64,000 bases of DNA from MWBV01 sp964482915 (GTDB lineage Archaea; Nanobdellota; Nanobdellia; Pacearchaeales; GW2011-AR1). Under the pieces are notes generated by a model. That model saw nothing but the letters and a program-made list of their open reading frames with translations. It was not told the DNA's origin and did not search any database. Position 1 is the first letter of the stretch; the number at the start of each line of letters is the position of its first letter. The stretch is from positions 23,419 through 87,418 of the forward strand of contig CAYZYU010000002.1 in assembly GCA_964482915.1 (NCBI GenBank). Direction: 5' to 3'. Positions 8,771 to 17,754 of this stretch are shown here, in pieces. The translations under genes were made by a program, and so were the position numbers.

Positions 8771-9685
8771 TTATTTTATTCTCTTTTTATACATTGCAGG
8801 AAAGAATGCAATGAACCATAACCACAAGTTTCTTAGGAATTTCTTCCTTAATTTAAACTTGCTTAGTTTTAATTCATCTGTGTCTTTTTTCTTTTTTAAT
8901 ATTGCAACAAGAGGAAGATATACAAATATTCTGAAAAATTTATCTTTTGCTTTAAGATTCTTTTTTGAGAAGATTATGTCATTTTTGAATCTTACTAATA
9001 ATCTCTTTTTATCGTCGAGAGAATCTATACTTTTACCTTTCTTATGGATTATTTTAACTGATGGAACGCTTACTATCTTCCAGCCCTTTCCCTTTGCTCT
9101 TAAACAATAATCCGTATCTTCTAAAAGATATGGGTTGTAATTTTCGTCTAAAAGACCAATTTCTTTTATTACCTCTTTTTTTATAAGAATAGCTGCTCCC
9201 ATTACATGGTCTACTTCAAAAACCTTGTTTATTTTATCATTAAGTTCTAAATCTATTTTCCATCCCCTTACATATCCTCCAATATTTTGTAAGCTCCCAT
9301 CTGGATATATGATTTTACATCCTAATATTCCAATATTTTTGTCTTTTTCCCCCACATCGATCATCTTTTTGAGCCAATTTTTTTCAAGAATCTCAATATC
9401 ATCATTTAACAAGAGAAAATAATCTGGATTATATTCTTTCATTGCTTTCTTTATCCCTACATTATTTGCTCCAGAGAAACCTTTATTTTCTTTATTGATT
9501 GTTACGTCTATCCATTTAAACTTTTTTTTAATTTCCTCTCCAATTTTCCATTTACCTGAATCATCTACAAGAAATAATTTATAATTCTTGTAATCTGTTT
9601 TTTTATCCACAGAATTCAAGCTTTCTTCTAAAAGTTTAATCTGATTATATGTGCACATTATTATTGCAACTTTAGGTAAGTTCAT
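8771..9685 (-). CDS. GT2 family glycosyltransferase
   Basis: A 304-residue GT-A enzyme: KVAIIMCTYNQIKLL opening, LVDDSGKW, LLLNDDIEI (DxD region near residue 96), the LLEDTDYCLRAKGKG segment and a basic, partly hydrophobic C-terminus. The frame opens at a TTG (9703). I chose ATG 9685 because GGGAGAT lies 9-10 bases before it and it avoids overlap with the upstream gene. It is close in sequence to the GT2 at 2494-3420, a probable duplication within the locus. Confidence 0.9.
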   Translation of the reverse strand: MNLPKVAIIMCTYNQIKLLEESLNSVDKKTDYKNYKLFLVDDSGKWKIGEEIKKKFKWIDVTINKENKGFSGANNVGIKKAMKEYNPDYFLLLNDDIEILEKNWLKKMIDVGEKDKNIGILGCKIIYPDGSLQNIGGYVRGWKIDLELNDKINKVFEVDHVMGAAILIKKEVIKEIGLLDENYNPYLLEDTDYCLRAKGKGWKIVSVPSVKIIHKKGKSIDSLDDKKRLLVRFKNDIIFSKKNLKAKDKFFRIFVYLPLVAILKKKKDTDELKLSKFKLRKKFLRNLWLWFIAFFPAMYKKRIK

Positions 9686-9692
9686 TTTAGAA

Positions 9693-10505
9693 TTATCTCC
9701 CAAACCAATACCCTAGCTTATAAGGAACACCTCTTAAAACTCTTAAAAGGAAACTTTTAAGGCTCCATTTTAGATGTTTAAATTTGAATCTCCTGAAACT
9801 GTCTTTTTTTGTTATTAATTCTCTATAAAGCCCTGTCTTATAAAAGTCTCTTGTAGTTTTCCCCCATCTCCATTGTTTTTTAAACAAAGATTTTAAACTA
9901 TCAGGTTCCATATGCTCTACTGCATTTTCAACCATCCCGTTCTTTTTTGTAATGTTCTTAATTTCATGCCAAGTTATTATGTGGTCTTGTGCTGCACATA
10001 TATTTATGTATTTTTTAGGTATTTTTTCATGAGCTTTTGTTAAAATTTCTTTCTTGAAGAATCTAGGTAGAACAATATCCTCGTTAGGATCCCAATAAGT
10101 CTGTACCAATAATCTATCTGCATCATATAGTGAAGGTAAAAATTTCTTTCTATTATGTGCCCTCTCCCAAAACCAGAGAGTATCATAACCTCCCTCTTTC
10201 ATTTTCTTAACTGCTCTTTCAATAGCTGTCTTTTCTAGTAATTGATCAGAATCTAATAAAAGAACATATTTTCCTTTGCTTGCCTCAGTCCCGACAATTC
10301 TTGCTTCAAGAAGTTTTCCCTTACACATAACTATTCTTGCTTTGAATTTCTTAGCTATCTCAAGAGTTTTATCATTACTATAGCTATCGACAATTATTAT
10401 TTCTATATTCTTATAAGTCTGTTCCCTTACCCTTTCTAAGCATTCTCTTAATGTTTTTTCAGAGTTATAGGTAGGTATATTTACTGAAACTAATTCTTCA
10501 CTCAT
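9693..10505 (-). CDS. GT2 family glycosyltransferase
   Basis: A 270-residue GT-A enzyme with SVNIPTYNSEKTLRECL at the start, IIIVDSYSNDKTLEIA (first Asp motif) and LLLDSDQLLEK (DxD) near residue 88, then a basic C-terminal segment. It is more like polyprenyl-linked sugar transferases than the two paralogous GT2 proteins in this locus. It overlaps the upstream GT4 gene by 4 bp, so it is co-translated in the operon. Confidence 0.88.
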   Translation of the reverse strand: MSEELVSVNIPTYNSEKTLRECLERVREQTYKNIEIIIVDSYSNDKTLEIAKKFKARIVMCKGKLLEARIVGTEASKGKYVLLLDSDQLLEKTAIERAVKKMKEGGYDTLWFWERAHNRKKFLPSLYDADRLLVQTYWDPNEDIVLPRFFKKEILTKAHEKIPKKYINICAAQDHIITWHEIKNITKKNGMVENAVEHMEPDSLKSLFKKQWRWGKTTRDFYKTGLYRELITKKDSFRRFKFKHLKWSLKSFLLRVLRGVPYKLGYWFGR

Positions 10506-11665
10506 TTAAATACCTCTTGAATGTTCTTTTTAAAAATTTGTGTATTAAGGTCATTAATAACTATCTTCTTAGGTTTTATATTGGATTTTATAAATTTCTT
10601 TAGAGATGCCACTATATTATTAATAAATTTCTTTTCATTTTCTTCCTCTTTAATAGGATAATACTGAGGATAATTCTTTATTAAATCGACATATCCTCCT
10701 TTATCGACTGCAATTATAGATTTTCCAGCTGCTAGGCCCTCAAAAGGAACAATCCCAAAATCTTCAATAAATGGAACAAATATAAGCGCTTTAGATTTTT
10801 CATACAGTTTCAAAATATCTTTATTACTTAACCCCTCTTTTATTTCCACATTCTTAGAATGTTTTATTAAACCCTTTAGGTAGTCAAAGTATTTTTTATT
10901 CTCTAATCCTCCAGTGAGGATTAGCTTTTCATTTGGGTATTCTTTAGAGAACTTTATCCACGCTTTTATCAATAAATCTTGTCTTTTCGGAGGATTGAAT
11001 CTTGATACATAAATGAAATAATCCTCTCTATCTGATTTAAGTTGATTAAATTTATCCAAATCAACTGGAGGGTAAATAACTCTTGCTTTTTTATTCTTTA
11101 ATAGTCCCTGATTTTTTGCTCTTTCGTATCCTTCTTCTGAGATGAATATTGGAAAATCAATCTTTTTCCAGGCAATTTTCTCGAAGAGCCTATATATTTT
11201 TACAGATAAAAGATATATACTCTTTGATAAAAGATTCTTATATCTATTTTTTAGATTCCATCTGACAATCTCTGGATAAGCATCCCTAAGAATTGTATTG
11301 ACATAAGCGATAGTTCTACCTTTTTTATAGTTTCTAAATGTTATAAATTCCCCCGTTCCTGAAGTATAAATCATAAAATAATCATATTTTTCTAAAGGTA
11401 TCTTTGAAAAGAAACTAAAAAATAAGAATAATCCTCTTAAGATTTTCATTTTTGAGATCTTTTTTAAAATGTTTGGTCCAAGAATATTAATTTTGATGTC
11501 TTTAAACTCTTCAAAGGAATTTTTCTCATCATAAACCCAGGTGTACAACTCAAAATCAATATCTTTAATCTTCATAATTTCTAAAACTACTTTCTCAGCT
11601 CCACCCTTGCTTTTTATCCAAGGGTAAAATAATGCTATCTTAAGCTTTCTATCTTTTAATTTCAT
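10502..11665 (-). CDS. GT4 family glycosyltransferase
   Basis: A 387-residue GT-B enzyme with the N-terminal loop FYPWIKSKGGAEKVV and the C-terminal donor site FIEDFGIVPFEGLAAGKS (E-x7-E, about residues 298-315). A YVSRFNPPKRQDLLI stretch marks the start of the GT4 domain. It overlaps AglB by 4 bp, so it is translated with the oligosaccharyltransferase and probably builds the glycan that AglB transfers. Confidence 0.9.
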   Translation of the reverse strand: MKLKDRKLKIALFYPWIKSKGGAEKVVLEIMKIKDIDFELYTWVYDEKNSFEEFKDIKINILGPNILKKISKMKILRGLFLFFSFFSKIPLEKYDYFMIYTSGTGEFITFRNYKKGRTIAYVNTILRDAYPEIVRWNLKNRYKNLLSKSIYLLSVKIYRLFEKIAWKKIDFPIFISEEGYERAKNQGLLKNKKARVIYPPVDLDKFNQLKSDREDYFIYVSRFNPPKRQDLLIKAWIKFSKEYPNEKLILTGGLENKKYFDYLKGLIKHSKNVEIKEGLSNKDILKLYEKSKALIFVPFIEDFGIVPFEGLAAGKSIIAVDKGGYVDLIKNYPQYYPIKEEENEKKFINNIVASLKKFIKSNIKPKKIVINDLNTQIFKKNIQEVFK

Positions 11666-14346
11666 TTTACAAATATTAGGTCATCTAATTCAGCATATTC
11701 TCCAGAAACTTTAGTGAACTCTTCTCTTGCAATTATTTCATCAGGATAATTTACCTCCCATATCTTAAGAGGCCCTCTTAACCCATTGAAATAAAAGAAT
11801 TCATTAATTTTCATACTAGAATACATTTCAAGGTAAGTCTCTATAGGGTCTGGTTCAGAATGAGCTAGTTCAACAGTTTCATATCTTTTTAGAGGATCAT
11901 TCATTAGGTACAATTGTGCAATTAAACTATCAACAACCTTAGGGGATAAATATATTAAAGCTCCTTCTTCATCAAGCTGCAGTCCAGAATTAACCTGAAT
12001 TATTTGAGGTATAATATATATTGCAGTATTAGTTCCATTTTTGAAATCATATAATGTTTCATTATAATATAAATATCTTACTGGAATATTAATTTGATTT
12101 CCGTTGTAAATATATGCTGCTATTGGCTGCTGGAATTTCCCATTTTTCTTTTCAAGGATTATACCTCCAATTCCGGAATTTTGTGTGGGAATGAATATTT
12201 TTTCTCCATCTTCATTTTCATAAACAATATCCCCATCCAAGCCATATCCTCCATTATAGATTCTTATGGTTCCATTCTTTGTCTCTTGAATATTATTTGG
12301 ATCAGATATCATTGTAGGAATAAATGAAAACCTATCGTTTCCTTCTTTATTACTTCCTATGCTACTATATGCAGAGTATTTTCCTATATCTGTTGGATCT
12401 ATTAATAAGTAAGATACTTCATGAGCTTTCATTAAACTCAAAGCAGTTTCAGGATAAGGCGTTGTTAAGAGATATCTTCCTGTCAAATGGTCCCAATATC
12501 CATTACCATGACCCCCATCTGTTACAGTAGGTCTTTCTCCCATATATTGTACCCAGTATCCATAATCCCACCAATGTATGAATATGTCTCCAGGTTGAGT
12601 ATTCTCTCGCACCCACTTCATTGAATATTGCCATTGAGGGTTTGCAGAAGAACCAATTTGAGAAGATTGTATTTTTATTGCTTTAATATAAGATATAGAA
12701 GTGAATACTAAGAGTATTACAACACCTATTAAGACTGCATATAACATTATCTTAACAACCTCTTCTTTACTATCTTTAGCATAATGATAAGTTTTTATTA
12801 GAGCATACGCAGACATAAAACATACTACAGGTGTAAAGATAAATAATAACCTAACCGCACTTATTCCAGAGAGAGCCATAAAAAAGATTAACAATAAGAC
12901 TATAACGTTATTACTTTTCATTTCAATTTTATCTTTGAAATATATCCAGATAAAAAATCCAATGAAGATTATGATACTTCCAAGATAAAAGAATTTACTT
13001 ATAAAAGAATTTCCATTCATTAATGAAGATGTAGAATATCTATGGAAGATTATTCCGCAAATCATGATTATCCATAACAATGAAAATATTATTTTATTTT
13101 TCTTTTTCCCAATTCCTCTTGCAAAATCAACACCCACAATCAAAGAACCAACAAAAAACAACCAGAAAAGGGTTTTTCCAATTTGTCCTATTATATCTAA
13201 AGTATAAGGCAATGCATTTTCAGCGACAGTTGAACCAGTTCTACCTCCCCCAAAAGGACGTAATATCATCGAGATTAAGTTGGATATGGTTAATCCAATA
13301 GTTTGATTAAAGATTAGGCTCATTAAAGCAAGGAAGATTATTGTTATAACAAGGCTTACTATTATCCTGTATTTACCTATTTCTTTCAATTTATGGTTTT
13401 TTAATTTTATTAACAAGTAGTCTATTATTATGAAGATTAATACTAGCGGAACAATTATTCCACGTAAATTTATTACAAAAGCCTTTATTGCACTTAAAGG
13501 ATAAGAAAAGATAAATCCAAGAGAAAAAAAGGAGATTATCCAGAAGAAATAAAATAATAAGTATTCTCTAAGGTTACTTCTCCCCTCTTCATTTCTACTA
13601 TTATTTGTTATCCAAAGTAATAATATTGTAATTGGTATTATTAATAAAACAAAAGAAGCAATCCCGCTCCAAGAAGCTATATTAAATATTGTAAAGAATC
13701 CAGTTATAATCCCTAAAACTATTGCCATCTTCCATGAATTTTTCTTTTCAATTTTCTCCATGGAGATAGTGAAAGAAAGCAATGATAAAAAGAAAGTAAA
13801 CATTCCTATAGGTTCGTGGTCTGAGACTCCAGCCATGGTTCTAAATAGATAAGCAGGAATTATTGCAAGGAAAAAACTTGATAATAATGCTGTAATCTTA
13901 GATTTTGTAAGTTTTAATATTAAGAAGAAGAACATGAACATACTTAAAATAAAGAATATTACAGGATAAATTACATCAACATATGCCAAACTCATATCTT
14001 CTGAAATAGGTTCTAATATCTTATGCAAGAAAACTAAAACATGTGGAAGTAGTTCATAACTAAAAGGGAGCTTAAGTGCAGGATATCTCATAATATCATA
14101 TTCTGAGTAACTTCCATTTTGTTCCAAATAATCAGCTAATCTTAACCAATAAAATGCATCTAAATCTGCTGTAAGATATTCTCCTGTTGTAGCATCTTTA
14201 AGACTTGAAATATTGTTTGTCCTTATCTTAGCAGTGAACCCAATTATAAGTATCAAGAGAACGATAGTTATTATCGTTAATACCTTTTTTTGTGTTAAAA
14301 AGTCTAAAATCCTTTTTGATTCTTCTTTTACCTTATGAACATTCAT
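11662..14346 (-). CDS. aglB: AglB/STT3 oligosaccharyltransferase
   Basis: An 894-residue integral membrane enzyme that transfers a preassembled glycan from a lipid carrier to Asn in N-X-S/T sequons on the outer face. About 13 N-terminal membrane segments are followed by a soluble C-terminal domain. The first external loop carries the catalytic acidic motif TADLDAF (about residues 41-47). The sequon-binding WWDYG motif is at W592-G596 (IHWWDYGYW). The start is ATG 14346, since a TTG precedes it and a TATA box (about 14366-14376) is centred 25 bp upstream. It leads the glycan operon. The S-layer protein near the far end of the window has many sequons and is a plausible substrate. Confidence 0.97.
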   Translation of the reverse strand: MNVHKVKEESKRILDFLTQKKVLTIITIVLLILIIGFTAKIRTNNISSLKDATTGEYLTADLDAFYWLRLADYLEQNGSYSEYDIMRYPALKLPFSYELLPHVLVFLHKILEPISEDMSLAYVDVIYPVIFFILSMFMFFFLILKLTKSKITALLSSFFLAIIPAYLFRTMAGVSDHEPIGMFTFFLSLLSFTISMEKIEKKNSWKMAIVLGIITGFFTIFNIASWSGIASFVLLIIPITILLLWITNNSRNEEGRSNLREYLLFYFFWIISFFSLGFIFSYPLSAIKAFVINLRGIIVPLVLIFIIIDYLLIKLKNHKLKEIGKYRIIVSLVITIIFLALMSLIFNQTIGLTISNLISMILRPFGGGRTGSTVAENALPYTLDIIGQIGKTLFWLFFVGSLIVGVDFARGIGKKKNKIIFSLLWIIMICGIIFHRYSTSSLMNGNSFISKFFYLGSIIIFIGFFIWIYFKDKIEMKSNNVIVLLLIFFMALSGISAVRLLFIFTPVVCFMSAYALIKTYHYAKDSKEEVVKIMLYAVLIGVVILLVFTSISYIKAIKIQSSQIGSSANPQWQYSMKWVRENTQPGDIFIHWWDYGYWVQYMGERPTVTDGGHGNGYWDHLTGRYLLTTPYPETALSLMKAHEVSYLLIDPTDIGKYSAYSSIGSNKEGNDRFSFIPTMISDPNNIQETKNGTIRIYNGGYGLDGDIVYENEDGEKIFIPTQNSGIGGIILEKKNGKFQQPIAAYIYNGNQINIPVRYLYYNETLYDFKNGTNTAIYIIPQIIQVNSGLQLDEEGALIYLSPKVVDSLIAQLYLMNDPLKRYETVELAHSEPDPIETYLEMYSSMKINEFFYFNGLRGPLKIWEVNYPDEIIAREEFTKVSGEYAELDDLIFVK

Positions 14347-14365
14347 CAAAATTAAAGAGAAATAC

Positions 14366-14376
14366 CATTTAAAAAC
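14366..14376 (-). promoter_or_regulatory. TATA box of the aglB operon
   Basis: GTTTTTAAATG (minus strand) is centred 25 bp upstream of ATG 14346, consistent with a leaderless aglB transcript. Confidence 0.6.
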
Positions 14377-14385
14377 CTTAGTTTA

Positions 14386-15381
14386 TCATAGAATAAACAA
14401 AACAAATCCCAATATAACTATTAGAATTTGGAATAGATTTATAGAATATACTACCTCATTTTCATAAACTTTTTTACTTGGTTTTATCTTCTTTAATAAT
14501 AGTATTGCTAGATGTTCAAGACCATATATTTTATCGTAAGGTAATTCTAAACTTCCATCGGGATTAGGTTTTCCAAAACTTTGTTTTTTTAGCCCACCCC
14601 TTAATTTTAGCACAGTTTCAATTAAATAAGGTATGAAGAAAAATAAGGCTATCTTTTCAGAATTTCCCAATATAGTCATCGCAGCTATTGAAGCACCAAT
14701 AGAATAAGTTAATACGTCCCCAGGAAAGACTTTTGCAGGGTTTATATTAAATATGTAAAATGCAAGAAGAGAAGCAACTAAACATAAACCAATAACACTT
14801 AACCAGGCATTACCGGTAAGATAAGTTACAAGACTCATAGCAGATAATAGGATTATTCCCTGCCCTGCTTCTAATCCATTGAAACCAGCTAAGAAATTAA
14901 ATGTAGCTGTTGCACCTAAAATTCCTATAGGTATTATTAAGAGAGGGTAGATTATTCCCAAATCTATTCCCATCATAGTTGAGTCTCCTGCATTGATGAC
15001 CATTAGAGGTATGGCAGCGAATAAAATTAAAATTATTCTTGTTCGCTTGGATAATCCTCCATGTTTCCATCCAAATAAATCATCTATTAACCCAATCCCT
15101 GCTACAAGCAGAATTGTGCTAACCATAGCAAAAATATGTATGGATATACCATCTAAAGATTTAAAGTAAAAAGTCTGTATGGCTACATATAAGAATATCC
15201 CAATTATAGCCCCCACTACAACAATTATCCCTCCAGAACCAGCTACATCCTTTTCATTATTTGGTTTATTCATATCTTCCCAGATTAATCCTATTTGTTT
15301 AGCCTTTTTTATCCAGAAAGGCATACCTAAATAGGTACAAAAAAAGCTCACAAAGATAGTGATTAGTATTAAAGGTTCCAT
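14386..15381 (-). CDS. GPT/MraY-family UDP-sugar:polyprenyl-phosphate sugar-1-phosphate transferase
   Basis: A 331-residue protein with about ten membrane segments. Family landmarks in order: AGSGGIIVVVG, the metal-binding GLIDDLFGWKHGG (DD near residue 100), NFLAGFNGLEAGQG (N-x-x-D/N-G loop) and NPAKVFPGDVLTY. It should start lipid-linked glycan assembly by moving a HexNAc-1-phosphate to dolichyl phosphate, the AglH/Alg7 step. A TATA box (about 15401-15410) is centred 25 bp upstream of its ATG, and it lies directly before aglB in the same direction. The exact sugar donor is not determined by sequence. Confidence 0.92.
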   Translation of the reverse strand: MEPLILITIFVSFFCTYLGMPFWIKKAKQIGLIWEDMNKPNNEKDVAGSGGIIVVVGAIIGIFLYVAIQTFYFKSLDGISIHIFAMVSTILLVAGIGLIDDLFGWKHGGLSKRTRIILILFAAIPLMVINAGDSTMMGIDLGIIYPLLIIPIGILGATATFNFLAGFNGLEAGQGIILLSAMSLVTYLTGNAWLSVIGLCLVASLLAFYIFNINPAKVFPGDVLTYSIGASIAAMTILGNSEKIALFFFIPYLIETVLKLRGGLKKQSFGKPNPDGSLELPYDKIYGLEHLAILLLKKIKPSKKVYENEVVYSINLFQILIVILGFVLFIL

Positions 15382-15412
15382 AGATAATAGATATAGCTCT
15401 TACTTTTAAATT

Positions 15413-16270
15413 TTACTTGAATAATAAGGGGGTAATATAAACTTCTATAAGTGCAGCAAATATTAAGATTATTAGTGCTATAAAAATTAATATAATTACA
15501 TTCTCAAAGACTTTTAAGAATTTTTCATCTCTTATACCATGTCTTATTAATCCTACACCAAATATTCCTCCTGCAAGTGCAGTAATGAAATAAGCCGCAA
15601 TCTCAGGTATTCCATGAATTGCATATCTTAAAATTCCCAATGGGACGTCTACTAAATTATATCTTGTAAATATTCCTATTGCAGCAGAGATTACACTAGC
15701 ATTCCAAACTAAGATAAAAAGAGCCCCTGCCCCAAAGATTAACGAAAATATAAGCGTGAATATCATTACATATACGTTATTTTCAATTATTGAAAGAAAT
15801 CTCAGTCCATTGATAGAAGCACCTGTTACATTGAGTGTTCCCGAGGAGTATTCTTGAACACATGCTTCAACGTTTCCAGGACTATTTATCTGACAATAAG
15901 TTTGAATTTGAAAATTAAGCAAATTAGCATCCTGAAGAATAATATTCCAAAAAGAAAAAGCAACTACAAATCCCAAGAATAACCACATAAAAGCATAAAT
16001 AGCATCTTTATGAGCTTGCCAGACGCTAAAAACCCCCTCAACTTCCTCATCCTCTTTTTCTTCGGTTTTTATTATGAAGTACATGAAAGGAAAACTAAAC
16101 ATTATACAAAATAAAACTACCAACATACCAGATGCATTAGATAAATTTGGATCTGATGAAAAAAACCAGTGAACAAGTAAAAGAGATAATGACGCATAAA
16201 TTAGTCCAATGAAAAACATTTTCCAAGGACCCTTTTCTCCTCTTTTTGGATTAATTAGCGTTTCAAGCAT
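15413..16270 (-). CDS. SpoIIM-like (stage II sporulation protein M family) membrane protein
   Basis: A 285-residue protein with about six membrane helices. The last three helices contain the family signature: WNASVISAAIGIF, then GILRYAIHGIPEIAAYFITALAGGIFG, and a basic RHGIRDE turn. The HGxxE segment is the best conserved part of the DUF95/SpoIIM family. Bacterial SpoIIM acts in septal peptidoglycan remodelling. The archaeal role is unknown, though the family is common in DPANN archaea. It is divergent from the R15P-isomerase-like gene and shares its single central TATA element. Confidence 0.85.
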   Translation of the reverse strand: MLETLINPKRGEKGPWKMFFIGLIYASLSLLLVHWFFSSDPNLSNASGMLVVLFCIMFSFPFMYFIIKTEEKEDEEVEGVFSVWQAHKDAIYAFMWLFLGFVVAFSFWNIILQDANLLNFQIQTYCQINSPGNVEACVQEYSSGTLNVTGASINGLRFLSIIENNVYVMIFTLIFSLIFGAGALFILVWNASVISAAIGIFTRYNLVDVPLGILRYAIHGIPEIAAYFITALAGGIFGVGLIRHGIRDEKFLKVFENVIILIFIALIILIFAALIEVYITPLLFK

Positions 16271-16290
16271 ACACCTATTAAAAAAAGAGA

Positions 16291-16300
16291 ATTTTTAAAT
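16291..16300. promoter_or_regulatory. Bidirectional TATA element between two divergent genes
   Basis: ATTTTTAAAT sits in the exact middle of the 50-bp interval 16271-16320. Its centre is 25.5 bp from the ATG of the SpoIIM-like gene (minus, 16270) and 25.5 bp from the ATG at 16321 (plus). No second TATA is visible, so one element probably serves both genes. Confidence 0.65.
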
Positions 16301-16320
16301 GTTAGGGGTTTATTGAATAA

Positions 16321-17139
16321 ATGAATGAGAAAAAAGAGTTTGATAAAATTTTGAGAGACATAAAATCAATTAGAATTCAAGGAGCAAGAAATGTTGCAAA
16401 AGCAGCACTAAAAGCATATCTTTTGTGCCCTTCAAGAGAATCAAAACTCAAATTATTATCTTCCAGACCAACAGAGCCAATGATGTTTCATGTACTTCAT
16501 CTTGCAGAAGAAGGGATAAATGAGATAGAAATATTAGGGCATTTTGATTCTGCTCAAGATAAAATAAGTAAACTTGTTTTTAAATTAATCAATAATAACG
16601 ATAAAATATTCACTCATTGTCATTCGACAAATGTCATAAATTCACTTATTTATTCAAAGAATAAAGGAAAGAGATTCCAAGTATATAACACAGAGACTCG
16701 TCCTTTATTTCAAGGTAGAAAGACTGCAGATGAATTAAAAAAGGCAGGAATAGACGTAACAATGTTTATTGATTCTGCTGCAGGTATTGCCATAGAAAGA
16801 GAAAATAAAAAAGATAAGTTTTATGCAGATAAGATATTACTTGGGGCTGATGCACTTTTGAAAGAAGGAGTTATAAATAAAATTGGAAGTTCAATGTTTG
16901 CAGAATTGGGTTCAAGACATAAGATTCCAGTTTATATTATTGCTGACTCTTGGAAGTTTACAACCAACAAAACCCCTATAGAACAAAGAGAGATAAATGA
17001 AGTTTGGGATAGTGCTCCAAGAAATATTAAGATACAAAATCCTGCTTTTGAATTTATTCCAAAGAAATATATTTCTGGTATTATAACTGAATTGGGATTT
17101 ATGAAATATGAAGAATTTGTAAAAGGTATGAAAGGGTAA
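16321..17139 (+). CDS. Ribose-1,5-bisphosphate isomerase / eIF2B alpha-like protein
   Basis: A 272-residue protein of the eIF2B/methylthioribose-1-P isomerase superfamily. Landmarks: FTHCHSTNV with the candidate catalytic Cys near residue 100, TETRPLFQG, MFIDSAAGIAIE with the candidate catalytic Asp, and LLGADALLKEGVINKIGSS. The Cys and Asp pair fits the sugar-phosphate isomerases rather than the non-catalytic eIF2B subunits. In archaea R15P isomerase follows AMP phosphorylase in converting AMP to ribulose-1,5-bisphosphate. An AMP phosphorylase is at 34281-35768. At 272 residues it is shorter than the roughly 320-residue thermococcal enzyme, mainly at the N-terminus. Confidence 0.75.
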   Translation: MNEKKEFDKILRDIKSIRIQGARNVAKAALKAYLLCPSRESKLKLLSSRPTEPMMFHVLHLAEEGINEIEILGHFDSAQDKISKLVFKLINNNDKIFTHCHSTNVINSLIYSKNKGKRFQVYNTETRPLFQGRKTADELKKAGIDVTMFIDSAAGIAIERENKKDKFYADKILLGADALLKEGVINKIGSSMFAELGSRHKIPVYIIADSWKFTTNKTPIEQREINEVWDSAPRNIKIQNPAFEFIPKKYISGIITELGFMKYEEFVKGMKG

Positions 17140-17182
17140 AAGAATAATTTTGTTATAGAAGTATTCAATTAAATCTTATAGA

Positions 17183-17692
17183 TTAATCTTTTTCACAATC
17201 ACATTCTTCATCACAATCATCGTCGGAAGAACAGGTGCATTCCTTGTCATGCCCATGTTTGCATTTATTAGAATGTGTGTGATTATGCTCATGCATTTTT
17301 TGATGATCCATAAACACAGTTGTTAATTCTGTATTAATCTTATCTAATTCTCCATTTAATTCTTCTTTTACTTTCTCTAGCTTCTTTATCTGAGTTTGCA
17401 GTATTTTTTTTGTTTCAGGTATTGATTTTTTTACAAAATTTTTATTTCCAATATCTACCAAAAGTTCATCTGAAAGCAATTTTGCATTTGCATATATACC
17501 TCTTCCTATAGGAGCTAATATCTCGTTATCCTTTTTACCGATTAATTCATCTAATTGTAAATTTAGGCTTCCAAGTTCTAGAATTGCTTGTTCAACTGCC
17601 TGCTGTTGTTCTTGAATCATTCTTATCTGCTGTTCAAACATTTGGAATTGTATTGCAAGTTTCTGCTGTGATTCTTTTTCATTATCTTCCAT
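17183..17692 (-). CDS. pfdA: Prefoldin alpha subunit with His/Cys-rich C-terminal tail
   Basis: A 169-residue protein. Residues about 1-130 are a prefoldin alpha subunit: a Gln-rich N-terminal coiled coil, the beta-hairpin core EILAPIGRGIYANAKL then LLVDIGNKNFVKKS, and a second coiled coil. Prefoldin hands unfolded proteins to the thermosome. The last about 37 residues are an addition holding six His and six Cys (HEHNHTHSNKCKHGH, then CTC, C, CDC spaced by Asp/Glu), which looks like a metal-binding tail. The start is supported by GAGGAT a few bases upstream. The partner beta subunit is at 50951-51265. Confidence 0.88.
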   Translation of the reverse strand: MEDNEKESQQKLAIQFQMFEQQIRMIQEQQQAVEQAILELGSLNLQLDELIGKKDNEILAPIGRGIYANAKLLSDELLVDIGNKNFVKKSIPETKKILQTQIKKLEKVKEELNGELDKINTELTTVFMDHQKMHEHNHTHSNKCKHGHDKECTCSSDDDCDEECDCEKD

Positions 17693-17754
17693 TGTATATC
17701 CTCATATTGTAGACTATAGTGAAATCAGAAAAAGATGGTTTTTAAGATTTGGGG

